Below are positions 34,212 through 42,647 of a DNA stretch of 64,000 nucleotides, piece by piece. Positions within the stretch are counted from its first letter, which is position 1, and the number at the start of each line of letters is the position of its first letter. Origin of the DNA: an uncultured Stenotrophomonas sp. (GTDB lineage Bacteria; Pseudomonadota; Gammaproteobacteria; Xanthomonadales; Xanthomonadaceae); contig CAJYNG010000013.1 in the NCBI GenBank assembly GCA_913775725.1, positions 310,001 to 374,000 of the forward strand, read 5' to 3'. The translations under genes and the position numbers were made by a program. The notes below the pieces were generated by a model. That model was not told the DNA's origin. It saw nothing but the letters and a program-made list of their open reading frames with translations, and did not search any database.

Positions 34212-34892
34212 TCACTTTCGCGAGTGGGCGAACGTCTCCATGCGGATGTTCAGAAGATCGTTGGCAAAGCCACGAACCATCAGGGCTTCGAGATCATCAA
34301 TCATTCCCGGGTCCACGTCGTACGCACTGAAGTACCCAGCCAAGTCGAACAGCTCGAGCCTGACCCGTTTCGGCTGGCGAAGCTTTTCGTAGCCTGGCTT
34401 GAACTCCCGATTCCGATCGGGATGGCTAACCAGCGAGATGGACTGCACATCGCGCCGTCGATTGAAGGCCAGGTTGATTTCCTTCCAGAGCGATTGCTCA
34501 CGAGCCTTTCCGACGTACAAGGCCTGGCCACGTGAATCATAGAAGATGTAGATGCCACAGCTATTTTCAAGCTCGGCCTTCACTCCCTGCGCATACTTGC
34601 TCGCGCCCGAACCACCGTTGAAAACCTGCCAACTCTTCTCTTGCTTGGTCAGGCACCGGTCAATCGTGTAGAACTCTACAATTGGCTGGATCGCCCTGAA
34701 CTGCGACTCATCCACGGCCGCTTCCCGCGACTTCGCCAACGCGGAAGCCACCTGATTGGCACTAAGGTCCTCGTCGCGATTCTTCCAGTTGATCAGCGTT
34801 CCCACTGAAACCCCCAGAGCAGCGGCCAGCTCACCCTGCGAGGTGGTTCCCAGCTTCCGGGTCAACGATTCAATCAGATCTGTTGCTTTCAT
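34212..34892 (-). CDS. HTH plus GIY-YIG nuclease-domain protein
   Basis: The 226-residue protein joins an N-terminal Cro/C1-type helix-turn-helix (about 13-45: TTSQGELAAALGVSVGTLINWKN) to a GIY-YIG domain (about 110-200: CGIYIFYDSRGQALYVGKAREQSLWKEI, with GIY, YVG, the following Gly-Lys and an Arg-rich helix). A C-terminal Asn (DLLNIRMETF) may serve the active site. GIY-YIG enzymes cut DNA, and together with the HTH this suggests a sequence-guided nuclease or a self-regulating defence factor. I used the ATG at 34892; one at 34913 adds seven residues. It sits alone between the EcsC gene and the large effector. Confidence 0.78.
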   Translation of the reverse strand: MKATDLIESLTRKLGTTSQGELAAALGVSVGTLINWKNRDEDLSANQVASALAKSREAAVDESQFRAIQPIVEFYTIDRCLTKQEKSWQVFNGGSGASKYAQGVKAELENSCGIYIFYDSRGQALYVGKAREQSLWKEINLAFNRRRDVQSISLVSHPDRNREFKPGYEKLRQPKRVRLELFDLAGYFSAYDVDPGMIDDLEALMVRGFANDLLNIRMETFAHSRK

Positions 34893-35017
34893 TGCGGATC
34901 CATCTGCATTCACAAGTCATCGGAAGCTCATCGATGAGCTTCGGCCAAGCGCGCAATGCACGCGCGTAACGCCCTATCGGCAGCATCCATCTGAACTTGA
35001 GTGCACGTTCCACCGAA

Positions 35018-38000
35018 TCACATGCTAGCCGCACGAATCTGGATGTCGTGCTGCACCCGTTGGTCTTCCAGCTGCTGATCCATCTGATTGGCAAGCGCAC
35101 GCTGATGCGCTTCACGGCTGACAGAGTCGAACTGTTGCAGTGACTCTTCAACTGATGTCTGCGCCGCCAGCTCGGTCGGCATCGCAGCGCGCTGATGCGC
35201 CGGATTGCTCGGCTCGCCCTGCACCACGAACAGCGTGTGCCCGGCCGGGTGTTCGCGCGTAGCGTTGCTCACCAGCACATGGTCCACCCGTTCCAGATCG
35301 TTGTCCTTGGCCAGAACCAGAAGGCTGGCGGTCATGCGTTCGCTGACTTCATCGAAGCTGCGACCGTGCTTGGCGTCCAGCGCTTCCACGCCCTCACGGA
35401 TCTGCTGATACAGCGCGTGATCGGGGTGGCCGGGCTGCGTGGGGTCCTGCAGCGCTTGGTTCGGGGCCGATGCCTCATCCGGTGCGGGCGCGGCTGGCTC
35501 AGGGCTTGGCGCTATCGTGGGCTCGGCAGGAACAGTGACAGCCGCAGTGACGGGCTGGAGGTCATCCAATGGAGCCGGTTCGGGCTCTGGCACGTGCTGT
35601 GCCGCTTCCTGCTCCAAAGGCCATGGATCGCGCGCAGCTTCAGCAGGTAGCGGCTCCTTGAAGGGCACCGGTTCCACCTCCTGCACTGCCATGTCCTGCT
35701 TTGGAGTGGGAGCAACCGCAGGCACCGGGGCCATCCGCTCCGGCTCCCGTGCCTGCTCCGTGCGCTGCGTGGGCATCGCCTGCGTTGCCGCATCCAGAGG
35801 CGCGGAGGCGTGTGGCGTCGCGCGCTCAGGTGCGGCCGGGTGCGCCTGCATCGGCCCAGCGGGCTCCGGCGTCTGTGAGGCGGTACGGTCTTCGGTGGGC
35901 GCCTCGTTGTTTGGATGGGGCTGAGGTCGGGGCTCCGTCTCACGTCGCGACGGATCGCGCTGCTCGGCGTGCCGCTGAGGCTCGGGCTTGTCCTGTGGGG
36001 CGGGCGTAGGCGGCGGCGTGACCACTACCGCGGGCGGCACTGCCGTAACCGCCGCAGAAACGACGGGCTGCGCAGTCGCAGGCTCTTCAGGCCGCACTTC
36101 CACATTCCCGCCCTGCTCAGATGGCTTGTCGCCATGTGCCACCTGCGCGGCCGCTCGTGCAGCCTGTCCCGCATCCACCTGCGCAGCACCTTGCCGATTG
36201 GCCTCCAGCAGTGCCTGCCGGTACGCCTCCTCTTCACCCACCGACAGCGCGGCAATGCGCAGCTCGGGCGAGTCCGGTAACGGCGCCTGCTCATTGGCAC
36301 GCGCCCGCACCTCATTCCATGCGGCCTGCAGCTCCTGCGTGCTGGTGGTCGCGACGGCGCGTGCCACGCCATCCTGTCCCACCTGGTAATGGGTGATGGG
36401 CCGAGAGGCGCCCGCGTTGCCCTCGGCTACAGGCCCCAGTTCCTGCAACGTAGGACCCGTAATGCCGTGCTGCTCGCGGGTGCGCGCCGTGGCCAGGGAA
36501 ACCGCCTGCTCCCACGCCGGTGACAGCGCAACGCCCGCAGCGTAGTAGCTGTGGCGCAGCTCGTTCTGGTTCACTTCGGCCGCAGACGGCAACGGCTGCG
36601 CGTCCAACGCGGCAATGGTCTGGTTGAACTGATCGAGTGATGGCTGCTGGATGGTGCGGGTCAGCTCCAACTCCAGCGCCATGTTCCCCTGTGCGATCTG
36701 ACCAGCGTGGTGCCATTGCCCTGCTTCGTCGCGCTGGTAGAGCTGGCTGTCCGAGCCCTGGACGGCGTCGGGCTTGGCAAGGGCCTGCTCCACCGCTTCC
36801 GGCACCAGCGGCACGAAGTCACTGGCGCGGGTAGCGGCGTAGGTCTCCAGGTAGCTGGCAGCAATCGCGGCCTTGCCGTTGGCGATGTTGTTCTCGATGC
36901 GCTGCACCGCCTCGCGATTCAACTCGTTGGCGCGTTCGGGGCTGGCGGTCTGCGTCTCATACACACCCCGGTCGTTGGCGCCGGTCAGGCCGATCTTGAC
37001 CTGCCGCGTCCACTGTTCGGTCTGCGCGTCGCGGTGCCAGTTGGGATTGTCCAGACGGCCCTCGCCGTCCTTCGCCGGAATACTGAAAGGATCCTGCGGC
37101 GGCGGCGCCTTGCCCAGCGCCAGCTCTACCGCTTTTACATGGGCGTATGCGCCCAGCTCGCGGGCCTTCTCGTAACTGGCGCCCACACTGCGCTCAGCCG
37201 GATTGCCCAGGCCGTCGCCCGCGCTGTCCATGACCGCTTGGCGCTGCCAGTTCAGGCCATTGAACTGCCATGTGACATCGGCCTTGTCGGTCTGCCGGTA
37301 GACGGCGCGGTTGTCGAGCAGATCAGCGCCCTTGTCGAACGCCTTGCTCATCAGCAGCGCATCGCCCGCGACGATGGCCGCAGGGACGAAACTGGACGTG
37401 CCGATCACCGACGCGGTGGCCATGCCGCCGATCCAGCCACCGCCGTTTCGCGCCAGGGCATGAGTAAGCTCGGACTGAGCGGCGGTGCCGTTGCCTTCTT
37501 CCAACAGCTGCGAGGTGCGACGGGCGGTGATGACGGCGTCGGCGCCAGAGGCGAGCAGGCCGCCGGATCGGATCAGTTGGCTGGTGGAGGCTTCGCCGAG
37601 GAGGAGGTCCAATGTCGCACCGCCTTGCTGCGAGCGCGGGCTGCGAATGCGATGCCCGGCTTCCTCGCCGAGCACGCGCTCCACGGTCAGAATGCTCGAC
37701 TCAGAAAGAAGAGTACGTCCTTCATGATGGGCATTGGAAATTGCGAGAGACAACCCGCTTCGTTGAAGCTCAAGATTTCCGCCTTTCGTAAATTTGTTTC
37801 CCGTCAGGTCGGCATGTTCAAGCAAAGCAACGATGCGCGACTCGGATTCCGTCACCAACAGATAGCTGCGGTCTACCGGTCCGAAGCTGGCAAGCGAACC
37901 AATCTTCGATGCGTGAAGCTGGGCGTAACTCCGGTTCTCGAGGAAGAACGACTGCGTCACGGGCCGAATGTCATCAGCGCGCATGCCAAGCGGCGCGTTC

Positions 38001-38362
38001 GTATAAAGGTCTCCATTGACGAGGCCGACCGTCATAGTGTCGCGGAGGTCTTTGACCTGCGCTGCTACGCGCTGGAGTGCCGCTGGATCACCACGCAGCG
38101 CTTCCTGTCCGTCTGGGGAAAACTGCAACCGTCTCAGCTCAAAACCGATGCCATCCTGATAGTCAGCTATCGGACCGCCACTATGCGGCGAGATCCGCAT
38201 TGACTGCGCGAGCTCCCGATCAGCTGGCATGTAAAGGCGATTCTCAAAGGCATCTTTCTCAATGAGCTTTGCCTTGGCAAGCACCCTGAGCAGCGGATCA
38301 TTCCTGAAGGTCTGCTGCTCGATTACATGGTGATCCTGCAGGATCGGACGATCAGCCGGCAT
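35018..38362 (-). CDS. Type IV secreted AHH-nuclease effector with C-terminal XVIPCD
   Basis: The 1,114-residue protein begins at once with an AHH/HNH-type toxin nuclease domain (residues 8-70: DHHVIEQQTFRND, ENRLYMPADRELA, SPHSGGPIADYQ). A long helical middle (about 100-730) includes a Gly/Ala-rich, weakly hydrophobic stretch near 300-350 and is followed by a Pro/Glu-rich linker (about 740-970). The XVIPCD is at 973-1080 (HPDHALYQQIREGVEALDA, GRSFDEVSERMTASLLVLAK, RVDHVLVSNATREHPAGHT, FVVQGEPSNPAHQRAAMPT). The GAGGTG site before the ATG at 38362 supports the start. It is the last gene of a four-gene minus-strand unit after three Imm11-like genes, the nearest only 34 bases away. Confidence 0.88.
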   Translation of the reverse strand: MPADRPILQDHHVIEQQTFRNDPLLRVLAKAKLIEKDAFENRLYMPADRELAQSMRISPHSGGPIADYQDGIGFELRRLQFSPDGQEALRGDPAALQRVAAQVKDLRDTMTVGLVNGDLYTNAPLGMRADDIRPVTQSFFLENRSYAQLHASKIGSLASFGPVDRSYLLVTESESRIVALLEHADLTGNKFTKGGNLELQRSGLSLAISNAHHEGRTLLSESSILTVERVLGEEAGHRIRSPRSQQGGATLDLLLGEASTSQLIRSGGLLASGADAVITARRTSQLLEEGNGTAAQSELTHALARNGGGWIGGMATASVIGTSSFVPAAIVAGDALLMSKAFDKGADLLDNRAVYRQTDKADVTWQFNGLNWQRQAVMDSAGDGLGNPAERSVGASYEKARELGAYAHVKAVELALGKAPPPQDPFSIPAKDGEGRLDNPNWHRDAQTEQWTRQVKIGLTGANDRGVYETQTASPERANELNREAVQRIENNIANGKAAIAASYLETYAATRASDFVPLVPEAVEQALAKPDAVQGSDSQLYQRDEAGQWHHAGQIAQGNMALELELTRTIQQPSLDQFNQTIAALDAQPLPSAAEVNQNELRHSYYAAGVALSPAWEQAVSLATARTREQHGITGPTLQELGPVAEGNAGASRPITHYQVGQDGVARAVATTSTQELQAAWNEVRARANEQAPLPDSPELRIAALSVGEEEAYRQALLEANRQGAAQVDAGQAARAAAQVAHGDKPSEQGGNVEVRPEEPATAQPVVSAAVTAVPPAVVVTPPPTPAPQDKPEPQRHAEQRDPSRRETEPRPQPHPNNEAPTEDRTASQTPEPAGPMQAHPAAPERATPHASAPLDAATQAMPTQRTEQAREPERMAPVPAVAPTPKQDMAVQEVEPVPFKEPLPAEAARDPWPLEQEAAQHVPEPEPAPLDDLQPVTAAVTVPAEPTIAPSPEPAAPAPDEASAPNQALQDPTQPGHPDHALYQQIREGVEALDAKHGRSFDEVSERMTASLLVLAKDNDLERVDHVLVSNATREHPAGHTLFVVQGEPSNPAHQRAAMPTELAAQTSVEESLQQFDSVSREAHQRALANQMDQQLEDQRVQHDIQIRAASM

Positions 38363-38396
38363 ATCAACACCTCATCCATGAAATCACATATCTGAT

Positions 38397-39041
38397 TCAG
38401 ATATCGAATGCGTCCTTGAACCTAAGGCCGCGTGTTTCACCGTCACTTCCTATTCCCGCAGCCCGTATGGCATCTCGGAATATGCGGTCACAGTAGACAA
38501 GGTCACCAGAATATGGAGTCCGGAAGACGTGACTATCCGCGATTACATCCCTCTTGAATGCCAAGCTTGATCCGCCACGAAGGTCGTAGAACTTTCCGCC
38601 CGGATAGCCCTCATCAACGATGACCCGGAACTTAGACGCTTCCTCGTCGACGGCATCCAGTTCGCGAGCAACCTCGCACAGGTAGTACGTTGGGCCCTCT
38701 GTGCCGTCCGGAAGCAAGTAATCACACTCCACGAACTCAAAGGCAACGGGATCGATTTCGGTGAAGGCCTTCTTAAGACGCCCCGATACCAACCAGTAGC
38801 CGCTCATTCCTCCTTCGAGGTCTTGAGGTGGATCCCCCAGCTTTGGATCGAGGACCAGGCGCGGTCTCTGCGCCAGTTGAGGGAAACCACCTTCTTCGGG
38901 GCGGATGATCAGCCTTGGAGGCGTCAGTAATGCGTCCTCATTCTCGATCTCAACGCCGTGCCCTCTCCCCCTTCGGGTCGTGTCAGGCATCAGCAGATAG
39001 AACTCGCCAGGCGCAGGCTGATTAGGCTTTGACGAATCCAT
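38397..39041 (-). CDS. Imm11/DUF1629-type immunity-like protein, copy C (next to toxin)
   Basis: The 214-residue cytoplasmic protein is one of three related proteins in a row. Shared blocks are GGFPQLAQRPRLVLD, QDLEGGMSGYWLVSGRL, IDPVAFEFVECDYLLPDG, and GGSSLAFKRDVIADSHVFRTPYSGD. This is the pattern of DUF1629 (Imm11). A GGGAGGAAC ribosome binding site precedes the ATG at 39041. It lies 34 bases before the AHH nuclease effector, so it is the best candidate for the cognate immunity protein. Known members protect against nuclease or other toxins of contact-dependent systems; specificity here is inference. Confidence 0.85.
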   Translation of the reverse strand: MDSSKPNQPAPGEFYLLMPDTTRRGRGHGVEIENEDALLTPPRLIIRPEEGGFPQLAQRPRLVLDPKLGDPPQDLEGGMSGYWLVSGRLKKAFTEIDPVAFEFVECDYLLPDGTEGPTYYLCEVARELDAVDEEASKFRVIVDEGYPGGKFYDLRGGSSLAFKRDVIADSHVFRTPYSGDLVYCDRIFRDAIRAAGIGSDGETRGLRFKDAFDI

Positions 39042-39319
39042 GCGCTTGTTCCTCCCAAATCTCGTGTTCCAGCCTGGAGACAGAGCGGCGGCCCGGGAAG
39101 GCGTTCGCCGCCAGCTATGTGAAGACCTCGAGTGTAGACGGCGAGTCCTCCCGGAGATCATAGCCCGCGCCGCCTGCGGGAAGACAGACGATAACTGCAA
39201 TTTTGACCATCAATGGTTTCCGAAGCAATCATGAAATTTATGACTTTTCGGGGCGCGTGCACCATGCTCCGCATATTTGGAGCGCAGTCGTGCCCCATCC
39301 TGTCGGCGCCAGGACCGAC

Positions 39320-39970
39320 TCAGCAGTTCACCACATCTTCAAACCAGAGCCCGTTGGATCTCTTGGCCGTGACTATGCCGGCAGCTTCCACCGCATCTTT
39401 GAACGTTCGGTCGCAGAATACCCCGCCATGGAACGGCAATCTGAAAACGTGAGCCGAACCCAGCACTTCGCGTTTGAACGCCAACCGGACATCACCGGTC
39501 AGGCGGTAGTATTTCCCTGCCTTGTACTCATCGCTGATCACGATTTTGAGCTGGGAGGCTTCCTCATCCAAGGCATCCAGCGTGCGGACCACGTCGCAAA
39601 GGAAGTAGATTGGCCCCTTTGAACCGTCTTCCAAGCGGTAGTCGGTATCAGCGAAAACGAACGCGTCAGGGTCAATCTCTTCCATGACCTGGCGCAAACG
39701 CTCGGAGACCAGCCAGTAGCCGCTCAACCCGCCTTCCAGGTCCTGTGGATGGACACCCTGCCGCTCCCGATAGACCAAGCGCGGGGTTTCACGCAGTGGA
39801 GGGAAGCCACCGGCCTCGGGTAAGAGGATCAGCCTGGGAGTCGCAAGCAACGCGTCCTCGTTATCAAAAACCACCCCGTGCCCCTCTCCTCTACGGGTAG
39901 CATCCGGTCGTAGCTTGAAGAACTCGCCCTTGCGCGGCTGGTAGGTGGAAGCTGATCCCATGCTTGTCAT
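39320..39970 (-). CDS. Imm11/DUF1629-type immunity-like protein, copy B
   Basis: The 216-residue protein has the same blocks as its two neighbours: GGFPPLRETPRLVYR, QDLEGGLSGYWLVSERL, IDPDAFVFADTDYRLEDGSKG, VRLAFKREVLGSAHVFRLPFHGG. The start at 39970 (MTSMGS) follows GTGAG; a second ATG at 39961 is also possible. A 278-base gap separates it from copy C, without recognisable genes, and 201 bases with a gene remnant separate it from copy A. It may protect against variants of the toxin made by related strains. Confidence 0.85.
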   Translation of the reverse strand: MTSMGSASTYQPRKGEFFKLRPDATRRGEGHGVVFDNEDALLATPRLILLPEAGGFPPLRETPRLVYRERQGVHPQDLEGGLSGYWLVSERLRQVMEEIDPDAFVFADTDYRLEDGSKGPIYFLCDVVRTLDALDEEASQLKIVISDEYKAGKYYRLTGDVRLAFKREVLGSAHVFRLPFHGGVFCDRTFKDAVEAAGIVTAKRSNGLWFEDVVNC

Positions 39971-40002
39971 CTCACACTGTGAATGTGAATCGAAGTCGCT
40001 CG

Positions 40003-40112
40003 TAAGCTGCTACGCGGACCTTCCACCGCACGAGGCAGTCCTGGTGTTCGGCAGCAACTACAGCCTGGACCTGGACGATGGGCAGTGGCTACAGCCGGAC
40101 GTGCCTGAGTGA
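40003..40112 (+). pseudogene. 3' remnant of a duplicated small gene (copy of the gene at 41013-41222)
   Basis: Bases from CTACGCGGACC (40009) to the TGA at 40110-40112 and about 25 bases beyond match the last third of the gene at 41013-41222 and its 3' flank with substitutions (for example GTTCGGCAGCAACTACAGCC against GTTCGGCAGCGACTACGACC, and TGAACCGTGCAGCCGT in both). The 5' two thirds of the gene are missing, so it cannot be expressed as a whole. It shows that the Imm11 gene and its flank were duplicated together. Confidence 0.8.
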
Positions 40113-40171
40113 ACCGTGCAGCCGTTCAACACGCCGCAGCTGGCTTGCCATCAGTTGTTTGCTCCCCAAGG

Positions 40172-40813
40172 TCAGATTTCCGCAGCATCTACGAACGAGA
40201 TGCCGCTATCCCGAGGGTTCGTGGGGAGTCCCGCCATGTGAACTGCATCAACAAAATCGCGGCTCGCGATCACGAACGTGCTGAATGGAGTCAGGAAGAC
40301 ATGCGCATCTCGTACCACCTCAGAGCGAATGGCCAGTCTCGTCCCTCCTGCAAGCGAATAGAACTTTCCATTGACGAACTCCTCATCGATCTCGATATCC
40401 AGCCTTGAACGGCCCTCGTCTATCACGTCCAGTTCACGCACGACGTCGCACAGGAAACGCCGTGGCATAGGTGTGCCATCGGCCAGGCGGACATCACACT
40501 CAACAAAGTCGAACGCATGCGGATCCACAGAATTCATCACCTGCCATAGCCGTTCCGAGACGAGCCAGTACCCGCTGAAGCCGCCCTCCAGGTCACGTGG
40601 CTCAGGCCCCTTTGAAGCATCGAAGACTACGCGTGGCTTCTCGCGAAGCGCCGGGAAACCCCCATTGTCCGGGCGCAGAATGATGCGTGGTGGATCGAGC
40701 AACACCGACAGGTTCTCAACCTCGGCGCCCCGAAAAGGACGGCTGCTTTCCAGATCTGGTGAGAACAAGTAGAACTGGCCCGCTTGAGGGCCCTGGATGG
40801 GGCTTTGCTTCAT
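40172..40813 (-). CDS. Imm11/DUF1629-type immunity-like protein, copy A
   Basis: The 213-residue protein shares the family blocks: GGFPALREKPRVVFD, RDLEGGFSGYWLVSERL, VDPHAFDFVECDVRLADG, GGTRLAIRSEVVRDAHVFLTPFS. I used the ATG at 40813 (MKQSPIQGP); the frame is open to 40873 but the added part lacks a ribosome binding site. It is the first gene of the unit that leads to the AHH effector, so the unit's promoter should lie between 40813 and 41013. It is the most diverged of the three at the C-terminus. Confidence 0.83.
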   Translation of the reverse strand: MKQSPIQGPQAGQFYLFSPDLESSRPFRGAEVENLSVLLDPPRIILRPDNGGFPALREKPRVVFDASKGPEPRDLEGGFSGYWLVSERLWQVMNSVDPHAFDFVECDVRLADGTPMPRRFLCDVVRELDVIDEGRSRLDIEIDEEFVNGKFYSLAGGTRLAIRSEVVRDAHVFLTPFSTFVIASRDFVDAVHMAGLPTNPRDSGISFVDAAEI

Positions 40814-41012
40814 CGCCTGCGTCCCTGGATTCCCTTCAATGACACCGCAGATGGAGCTTACCCCTCTTGGCATGGTCGTTTCGAGGCAGATGCGGCAGGC
40901 TCACGGTTTCCGCTGATACCAGCCAGTGATGACTGATAGGCAGAGTCTGCCCTCCATCGCATCCTCTGAGATGGAGACAGACCATTTTCCCTCCCACCAC
41001 TGGAGGATGCCC

Positions 41013-41222
41013 ATGACCAAAATCGACCCCACATGGCTGGAAGCCTTCGACAAGGAGCTGCTCCACCTGTTCGCCATCGACCACCGCGACGCCGGCATGG
41101 ATGAGTACCTGCTGGGCTGCTACGCAGACCTCCCTCCACGCGAGGCTGCACTGGCGTTCGGCAGCGACTACGACCTGGAACGCGACGATGCGCTGTGGCC
41201 ACGGCCGGGTGTGCCTGCGTGA
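41013..41222 (+). CDS. Small acidic protein, unknown function
   Basis: The 69-residue protein (MTKIDPTWLEAFDKELLHLF and so on, ending DDALWPRPGVPA) is acidic and mainly helical. The ATG at 41013 follows TGGAGG by 6 bases, a strong site. A decayed copy of its 3' end lies between two Imm11 genes at 40003-40112. It is divergent from the immunity/effector unit and 91 bases before the TonB-like gene. I do not recognise it. Confidence 0.7.
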   Translation: MTKIDPTWLEAFDKELLHLFAIDHRDAGMDEYLLGCYADLPPREAALAFGSDYDLERDDALWPRPGVPA

Positions 41223-41313
41223 ACCGTGCAGCCGTCCGGCACGCCGGCATTCAAGGCAAGCGATGCCAGGGGATGGCCGCTATGCTGGCAGCGCACCGGA
41301 ATGGAAGCCACGT

Positions 41314-41739
41314 ATGCCCCGCCTGAACACCGCCCTGGCACTGAACCTCGTTCTGATGCTGCTGGGCACTACACCTGCCATGGCCATGGCGGCAGACCCG
41401 CAGGTTTCCACTGAAGTGTTCGTAGAGCGTGGTGACAACCCCACCTTCGAGCTGCAGCAGGCGCCTGCCGTTGTTTATTCAACGACCCCTGCCACGCCGC
41501 CCGATACCTTGCTGCAGGGTCCCATGCAGGTGCTGCTAGTTGCTCAGCTGGATGAGCTGGGCCACGTTTCCAACGTGATGGTGGTGCGGTCCAGTGGACT
41601 GCGGGAGATCGATCGTGCGGCCTTTACCGCAGTGGACCAGTGGCGCTTTGATCCGGTCGTGGTTGAGGGCGTCGCACGGCATGCGCGGGTTCGGGTGCGT
41701 CTGAGCTTCGTGCCTCCGGCCGAGGCGCCGCCCGGCTGA
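41314..41739 (+). CDS. Exported TonB C-terminal domain-like protein
   Basis: The 141-residue protein has a signal peptide (MPRLNTALALNLVLMLLGTTPAMAMA) in place of a membrane anchor and a C-terminal TonB-type domain: VLLVAQLDELGHVSNVMVVRSSGLREIDRAAFTAVDQWRFDPVVVEGVARHARVRV. The Pro-rich spanning region of true TonB is absent, so it cannot couple the inner membrane to receptors in the usual way. The ATG at 41314 is chosen for the signal peptide. Role unknown. Confidence 0.75.
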   Translation: MPRLNTALALNLVLMLLGTTPAMAMAADPQVSTEVFVERGDNPTFELQQAPAVVYSTTPATPPDTLLQGPMQVLLVAQLDELGHVSNVMVVRSSGLREIDRAAFTAVDQWRFDPVVVEGVARHARVRVRLSFVPPAEAPPG

Positions 41740-41957
41740 ACCGCCGGCCCAATCTGTCGCGATTGACCCTACTCCATGGCCCTGACTGCGGGCATTCCTG
41801 CACTTGGGGCCAATAACGCCAAGCCCTTCAAGACCGTTGCGGCGCAATCGCTTGCCGGCTTAACACCGTGTGCGACAATGCCGAAAGCGTCAGGACTGGC
41901 AATCGCCGGTTCTGCAGTTTCTTGGCATTTGGTAGCTGTACGGGTATCTCTTGGCGT

Positions 41958-42162
41958 GCCACCGGAAAAGGGTGGCGCGGGACTCGAAAACCCGTCTATG
42001 TACCAGATGTATGCGCTTGCCGGCCGGCGCCACCTTTTGTGTGGCGCCGGCTGGCAATCCGTTCGCGTTCCATGGCGGACGGTGCGTGGGGATCTTCGGA
42101 TCCGCCGGTCTGGTACATACCGGTTTTCGAGCCCGCACCGTCCGCCACCTTTAATTGGTGGC
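41958..42162. other. Structured palindromic element (possible RNA leader)
   Basis: Four hairpins and two long-range arms fit in 205 bases: hairpin A GCCACC...GGTGGC (41958-41976); long arm GCGGGACTCGAAAACCCG...TATGTACCAGA (41977-42007) with its inverse at 42109-42136; hairpin B GCCGGCCGGCGCCAC with inverse (42019-42055); a 13-base stem GGCGGACGGTGCG (42074-42086) with CGCACCGTCCGCC (42134-42146) enclosing a GGATC-TTCG-GATCC hairpin; and hairpin D GCCACC...GGTGGC (42144-42162). It ends 31 bases before the start of the gene at 42193. It is not a tRNA. Confidence 0.8.
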
Positions 42163-42192
42163 GCTGCTATCTGTCCTGTACGGAGCATTGCC

Positions 42193-42561
42193 ATGAACAC
42201 ATCGGACTTCCGTTCCCTGCACGCGCAGTACAATCCGGATACAGCCGAGACCGAGCGCGAACCCTCCCCCGATCCAAACTCCTTCGTCGCCACGCTGCAC
42301 CGCATCGGAACCGGTGCGGCTGCGGACGGCCAGCCGTGGCCGGAGCGGCATCAACTGCCTGGGCGGTGCCTTCAGTTGGCAGATGCGGATTGCGCGCTAG
42401 CCGGGTTGCGTGTGGTGGCGGAGCTGATGCTGGCTGCGGAGCGGGCCCGGCAGAACGGCGCGTCCGAGGAGTACCTTGGGGATCGGATGATGGAAGGGTT
42501 GAAGATGGCGTGCGTGGCGTTGACTGCGCAGGTTGCTGAGCGGTTGCAGGTTAGGGAGTAG
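42193..42561 (+). CDS. Small protein behind a structured element, unknown function
   Basis: The 122-residue protein starts with a polar, low-complexity part (NTSDFRSLHAQYNPDTAETEREPSPDPN) and ends with two amphipathic helices (LADADCALAGLRVVAELMLAAERARQ and DRMMEGLKMACVALTAQVAERLQV). It loosely recalls small DUF3077/DUF6124-type proteins of pseudomonads, but I am not sure. The ATG at 42193 follows CGGAG by 8 bases. The strongly folded element just upstream suggests control at the RNA level. Confidence 0.65.
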   Translation: MNTSDFRSLHAQYNPDTAETEREPSPDPNSFVATLHRIGTGAAADGQPWPERHQLPGRCLQLADADCALAGLRVVAELMLAAERARQNGASEEYLGDRMMEGLKMACVALTAQVAERLQVRE

Positions 42562-42647
42562 GGCCGGAGGCTTGAACCTCAAGTACTAAGCTGCCGGCTG
42601 TCGTCGCAGCCCTATTCTCCGCTCACCTCTGATCTGCAGGACTTCCA

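Noticed and set aside
30238-38362. Type IV secretion machinery genes
   Set aside because: Only effectors with XVIPCD tails are here; no VirB or VirD4 homologue was found in the window.
41977-41995. Possible tRNA T-arm (GGGACTCGAAAACCC)
   Set aside because: No acceptor, D or anticodon arms can be formed around it.
41769-42305. 178-residue minus-strand frame over the structured element
   Set aside because: It has no ribosome binding site, and the palindromes explain the open frame. The plus-strand long frame from 41776 was likewise cut to the well-supported start at 42193.
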